A stretch of 21,288 nt of DNA from Hofstenia miamia (taxonomy: Eukaryota; Xenacoelomorpha; Acoela): assembly GCA_004352715.1 (NCBI GenBank), contig SCFE01000040.1:656303-677590 (forward strand), read 5' to 3'. The notes below the pieces were generated by a model. It saw only the letters and a program-made list of their open reading frames with translations. It was not told the origin of the DNA and made no database searches. This document shows positions 18,730 through 21,288 of the stretch, one piece after another. How positions within the stretch are numbered: the stretch's first letter is position 1; each line of letters begins with the position of its first letter. A program made the position numbers and the translations under genes.

Positions 18730-20371
18730 TCTCAACTTCTATTCCTTCAAAGGAATATGCTCATGGGGGCTGTCTCATCACCTTTTTCAATTTTAGAATA
18801 ATTGCTTTCGCTAAAGGCATCATAGAATTTGCCTGCAATACAATTGTACTCTCACCTACTGAAAATGTTTGTAAATTTGTATTTATATACCTCCACAAAT
18901 AGCAAATATAACATTAATTCCAAGATATTATAGAATACTTTAATTATGTTGTTAGTACTTTCTACACTATGGCTCCACTTACTGATCCTATAATTGTTTT
19001 TGGTTAGTTTAATTTACCTTCTACGAAAAATAATGAGCCTGCAAAATTATTATTGATGCACAAAATATTGATAAGTTAAACAGATTTTAGATTTCCAACT
19101 CAAATCTGTTGAAATACACTGGATTTAAATTTCGAAATAGATTTAAAAAAATTTCTCCTCCCTTAGTTTATCCGATCATTGTACACTAATGCTTTCAGCT
19201 GATATCTATATTTTTGATTTTGAATCGCTTGTTCAAGTTCCATCAAAAGATCTAACACTTTGCAAAATTCCTCAATAACTAAAAATTTACTCAGCGTATG
19301 CAAATTTTTCATTATTATACCAAAATGATTACGTGGCTAATTTGTAAACCTCTTCTTTAAATATTGTGTCATTCAATTTTAAGAAATCAGCAAAAAACCT
19401 TCTTTTTTGCCAAATTTTTTCCTCACACTCAGTAAATTTATTCAATCGTGCTGTAAGTTTTAATAAGGTAGTTGCACGTGATCATTCTCAAATGAGAAAT
19501 ATTGTATTGCTCTAAACAATCTGTTAGAATTTTCTGAACTAGTCAAAGTACTATATTCAAAATCATATTCAGTCCGCCTCATTCAATAAATGAATGTTTT
19601 TCATTAATACGTGAACTTAGTGAAATCCAATATCTTCCTTTACCGATGAAGTGGAAAAGTTTCTCACGAAATTCTAATACCGCATCTGAGATATTTAATG
19701 ATTTTTCTGCGTGTCCTTTGACCAGTTTCAAAATTGCAAAATACTTTTGAATCACGAAGACTTAATGAAATTGATATATCGGTCAAAGCCTAAGGCAGTA
19801 ATGAGTGGTGAACAACAAGGATCCTGCATAGGTCCAACTTTGTTCTTTGCTTTCATTGATGATATTACCGCTTGTTGTTCAACTTCTATATTATTACATG
19901 CTGATTATATTAAAATATTTAATAAGTCTGAAGATGAATAAGATAATGACATTTGAAATACCAAAAACTGGAAGGAAGTTAACAAAATAGAAACTAACAT
20001 GGATAAATCGGAAATGATCAGTTTTAGTAGTAACTTAGTACATGTACCAATTAATAACGTCCACTTTAAATATACAGAAACGATAAAAAAATCTAGGTAT
20101 TATATTAAGTAAAAAACATTTTTGGACTCGACATATTATTACCAAAATTTCAAAACGCAATGATCTTCTAAGAATGCTTCAAAGAACAATTCCTAAAAAT
20201 ACAGATTCACCTGTTAAAATAAATCTGCACATGTCGTTGATACAGTCAAGAGTTATGTATGCGAGTGTTATTTGGTATCTACTACTGCTTAAAATGATTT
20301 ATGAAGCATCAACTACAAACTACCAGAGAGCAGCACTGATATCGATAAGCACCATATTATTAGATTTATAA
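18730..20371 (+). pseudogene. Decayed LINE ORF2: endonuclease and reverse transcriptase remnants
   Basis: Blocks in ORF2 order but in several frames. HGGCLITFFNF (near 18757-18800) matches the endonuclease GGV strand. PLTDPIIVFG*FNLPST (18976-19025) matches GDFNLP with a stop at the catalytic Asp. SSLSLSDHCTLML (near 19160-19200) matches the SDH motif. VMSGEQQGSCIGPTLFFAF (19800-19856) matches RT motif B (canonical GVPQGSxLGPxLF), and LLHADYIKIF follows with Tyr in place of the second catalytic Asp. INLHMSLIQSRVMYASVIWY (20220-20279) matches the post-RT region. RT motif A is missing. Multiple stops: inactive. The style of motifs suggests a CR1/Jockey-like family different from the intact LINE at 4.4-8.3 kb. 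Confidence 0.7.
19711..19941 (+). pseudogene. RT motif B/C segment of the decayed LINE
   Basis: The longest open piece of that copy, 76 codons. Motif B reads EQQGSCIGPTLFFAFIDDI and motif C reads HADYIKIF. About 20 codons in, the sequence goes from residues that look like the fingers region directly into the pre-motif-B segment, consistent with an internal deletion of motif A. Confidence 0.65.
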
Positions 20372-20465
20372 GCTAAGGTACTTTAAAATTGTATGAATAA
20401 CATTTCGTTATTCCACTTTCATTTAGGAAATATTCGCATATTACATTTTTAGAAATTAAAGATCT

Positions 20466-20500
20466 ACTACTACTACTACTACTACTATTATTATTATTAT
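20466..20500. repeat. (TAC/TTA)n trinucleotide tail
   Basis: Runs of CTA/TAC grading into TTA. On the minus strand this is the tail of the truncated LINE copy at 20501-20646. Confidence 0.8.
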
Positions 20501-20646
20501 TTGCTTTATTTGCAACTATAAACTACAAAGAGATGTTTGAACAGAGTGGTTCTAATTAAATTAAATTATTTTTGCATACTTTAAGTCACATCAAAATTTG
20601 CGGAATACTCCTTCCTAATTTTATCAGATTGAAATAAGTATTGTTG
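20501..20646 (-). repeat. Truncated LINE 3' end (tandem copy A)
   Basis: 146 bp nearly identical to 20666-20806 apart from a 5-bp AAATT difference and scattered substitutions. On the minus strand it begins within the last ~20 codons of ORF2 (QQYLFQSDKIRKEYSANFDV, then a TAA stop), followed by 3' UTR, AATAAA (20510-20505) and the trinucleotide tail. The matching codons in copy B differ by Ile/Thr and Asp/Tyr. Confidence 0.85.
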
Positions 20647-20665
20647 NTATTATTATTATTATTAT
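20647..20665. repeat. (TTA)n trinucleotide spacer, with an N at 20647
   Basis: TAT/TTA repeats between the two LINE 3' ends, serving as the tail of copy B. The undetermined base shows assembly uncertainty in this tract. Confidence 0.8.
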
Positions 20666-20806
20666 TTGCTTTATTTGCAACTATAAACTACAAAGAGATG
20701 TATGAACAGAGTGGTTCTAATTAAATTATTTTTGCATACTTCAAGTCACATAAAAATTTGCGGAATATTCCTTCCTAGTTTTGTCAGATTGAAATAAGTA
20801 TTGTTG
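20666..20806 (-). repeat. LINE 3' end (tandem copy B, part of the longer copy)
   Basis: 141 bp matching copy A. It includes the end of the ORF at 20741-21277, its 3' UTR and AATAAA at 20675-20670 before the trinucleotide tail. Confidence 0.85.
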
Positions 20807-21277
20807 CATATTGTGTTTAGAAACAATTGAAGTTCTTAGCTCATTTGGAAGAGAATTGAATATATCTGCAGCTTTAGATAAGAAGGAATCTGCACCAAAA
20901 CTATTGTTTAACTGAGACAACTTTATGTATTTATGTTGACGATGATTTAATTTTAGCTTTCTGTAAAACATATCAGATAAAAACTTTTTCTTCCCTGATA
21001 TGATTGCCATAAAATACAGATATGTGAGATAAATGGCGTATTTGGTTGGTTTCAGAATTCTGAACTCTTTATAAAAGCAGGTTGTGTGAGAGAATCTTGG
21101 AGCACTAGCTATTGTCTCGATTATTCTATTAGACATTGTCTCAATCTTTTTCCACTTTAATGTGTATTTACCAGTAGTGAGAAGAGATCCATAGCTGAGA
21201 ATCCCATATATCTGAGACCGAGCATAATCAATGAGAAACTGATGAGGTATATTGTTTTTTATTAGGTTAATTGTAGC
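20741..21277 (-). pseudogene. LINE ORF2 C-terminal fragment (window edge)
   Basis: The frame is open from 21277 down to TGA at 20743-20741, with an upstream TGA at 21280-21278. FLIDYARSQIYGILSYGSLL (21230-21170) matches the segment after the RT core of CR1/Jockey-type ORF2. Further on, SFLSKAADIFNSLPNELRTS (near 20885-20826) is the familiar C-terminal aa-x-x-W-N-x-LP-x-x-(I/L)R block with Phe for Trp. The RT core itself should lie beyond 21288. The 131-codon stretch from the ATG at 21136 is the longest part with a start, but that ATG is internal. Mostly open reading suggests a moderately young copy. Confidence 0.7.
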
Positions 21278-21288
21278 TCAAAGGCTGC

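Noticed and set aside
20461-20500. CRISPR-like short direct repeats
   Set aside because: They are trinucleotide microsatellite tails of LINE copies, with no spacers.

Overview
The window looks like nuclear DNA from an AT-rich animal genome, probably an invertebrate. It has one spliced gene with GT..AG introns, four or five non-LTR retrotransposon copies or fragments, a broken hAT DNA transposon and a broken reverse transcriptase/RNase H element. Nothing prokaryotic is visible (no operons, no Shine-Dalgarno-led genes). The sequence alone does not name the species.

The host gene lies on the minus strand. Seven exons between 17014 and 2799 join in frame into the last ~347 residues of a heptad-rich coiled-coil protein, ending at a TAG at 2799-2801. 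Every internal junction is phase 0. Upstream exons were not found and should lie beyond the right edge or inside the repeat-rich stretch 17.0-21.3 kb. The intron between exons 15306-15464 and 3613-3780 is about 11.5 kb and holds most of the mobile DNA.

Mobile DNA, left to right. (1) A nearly intact CR1/Jockey-type LINE on the minus strand, about 4388-8304, encodes ORF1 (RRM-like) and ORF2 (endonuclease plus reverse transcriptase). The two ORFs share one frame and are separated only by a UGA followed by CUA. (2) A hAT transposase pseudogene on the plus strand, in two halves (9073-9612 and 11594-12745). (3) Between those halves, on the minus strand, a decayed element with RT and RNase H motifs, apparently inserted into the hAT copy. 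(4) A short plus-strand RT fragment at 18024-18236. (5) A decayed plus-strand LINE at about 18.73-20.37 kb, with endonuclease and RT motifs but missing RT motif A. (6) At the right edge, on the minus strand, the C-terminal end of another LINE ORF2, whose 3' end is present twice in tandem, each copy finished by a trinucleotide tail.

The remaining sequence (1-2798, 8305-9072, 12746-14623, 17524-18023, 18237-18729) is AT-rich and mostly featureless apart from AT microsatellites, a perfect 15-bp inverted repeat at 268-372 and a hairpin near 13.1 kb. Two unexplained ORFs (14624-14899 and 17221-17523) were not recognised.

The strongest lead is the LINE ORF1-UGA-CUA-ORF2 arrangement. It has the shape expected of programmed stop-codon readthrough, and ORF2 has no usable ATG of its own near its start.
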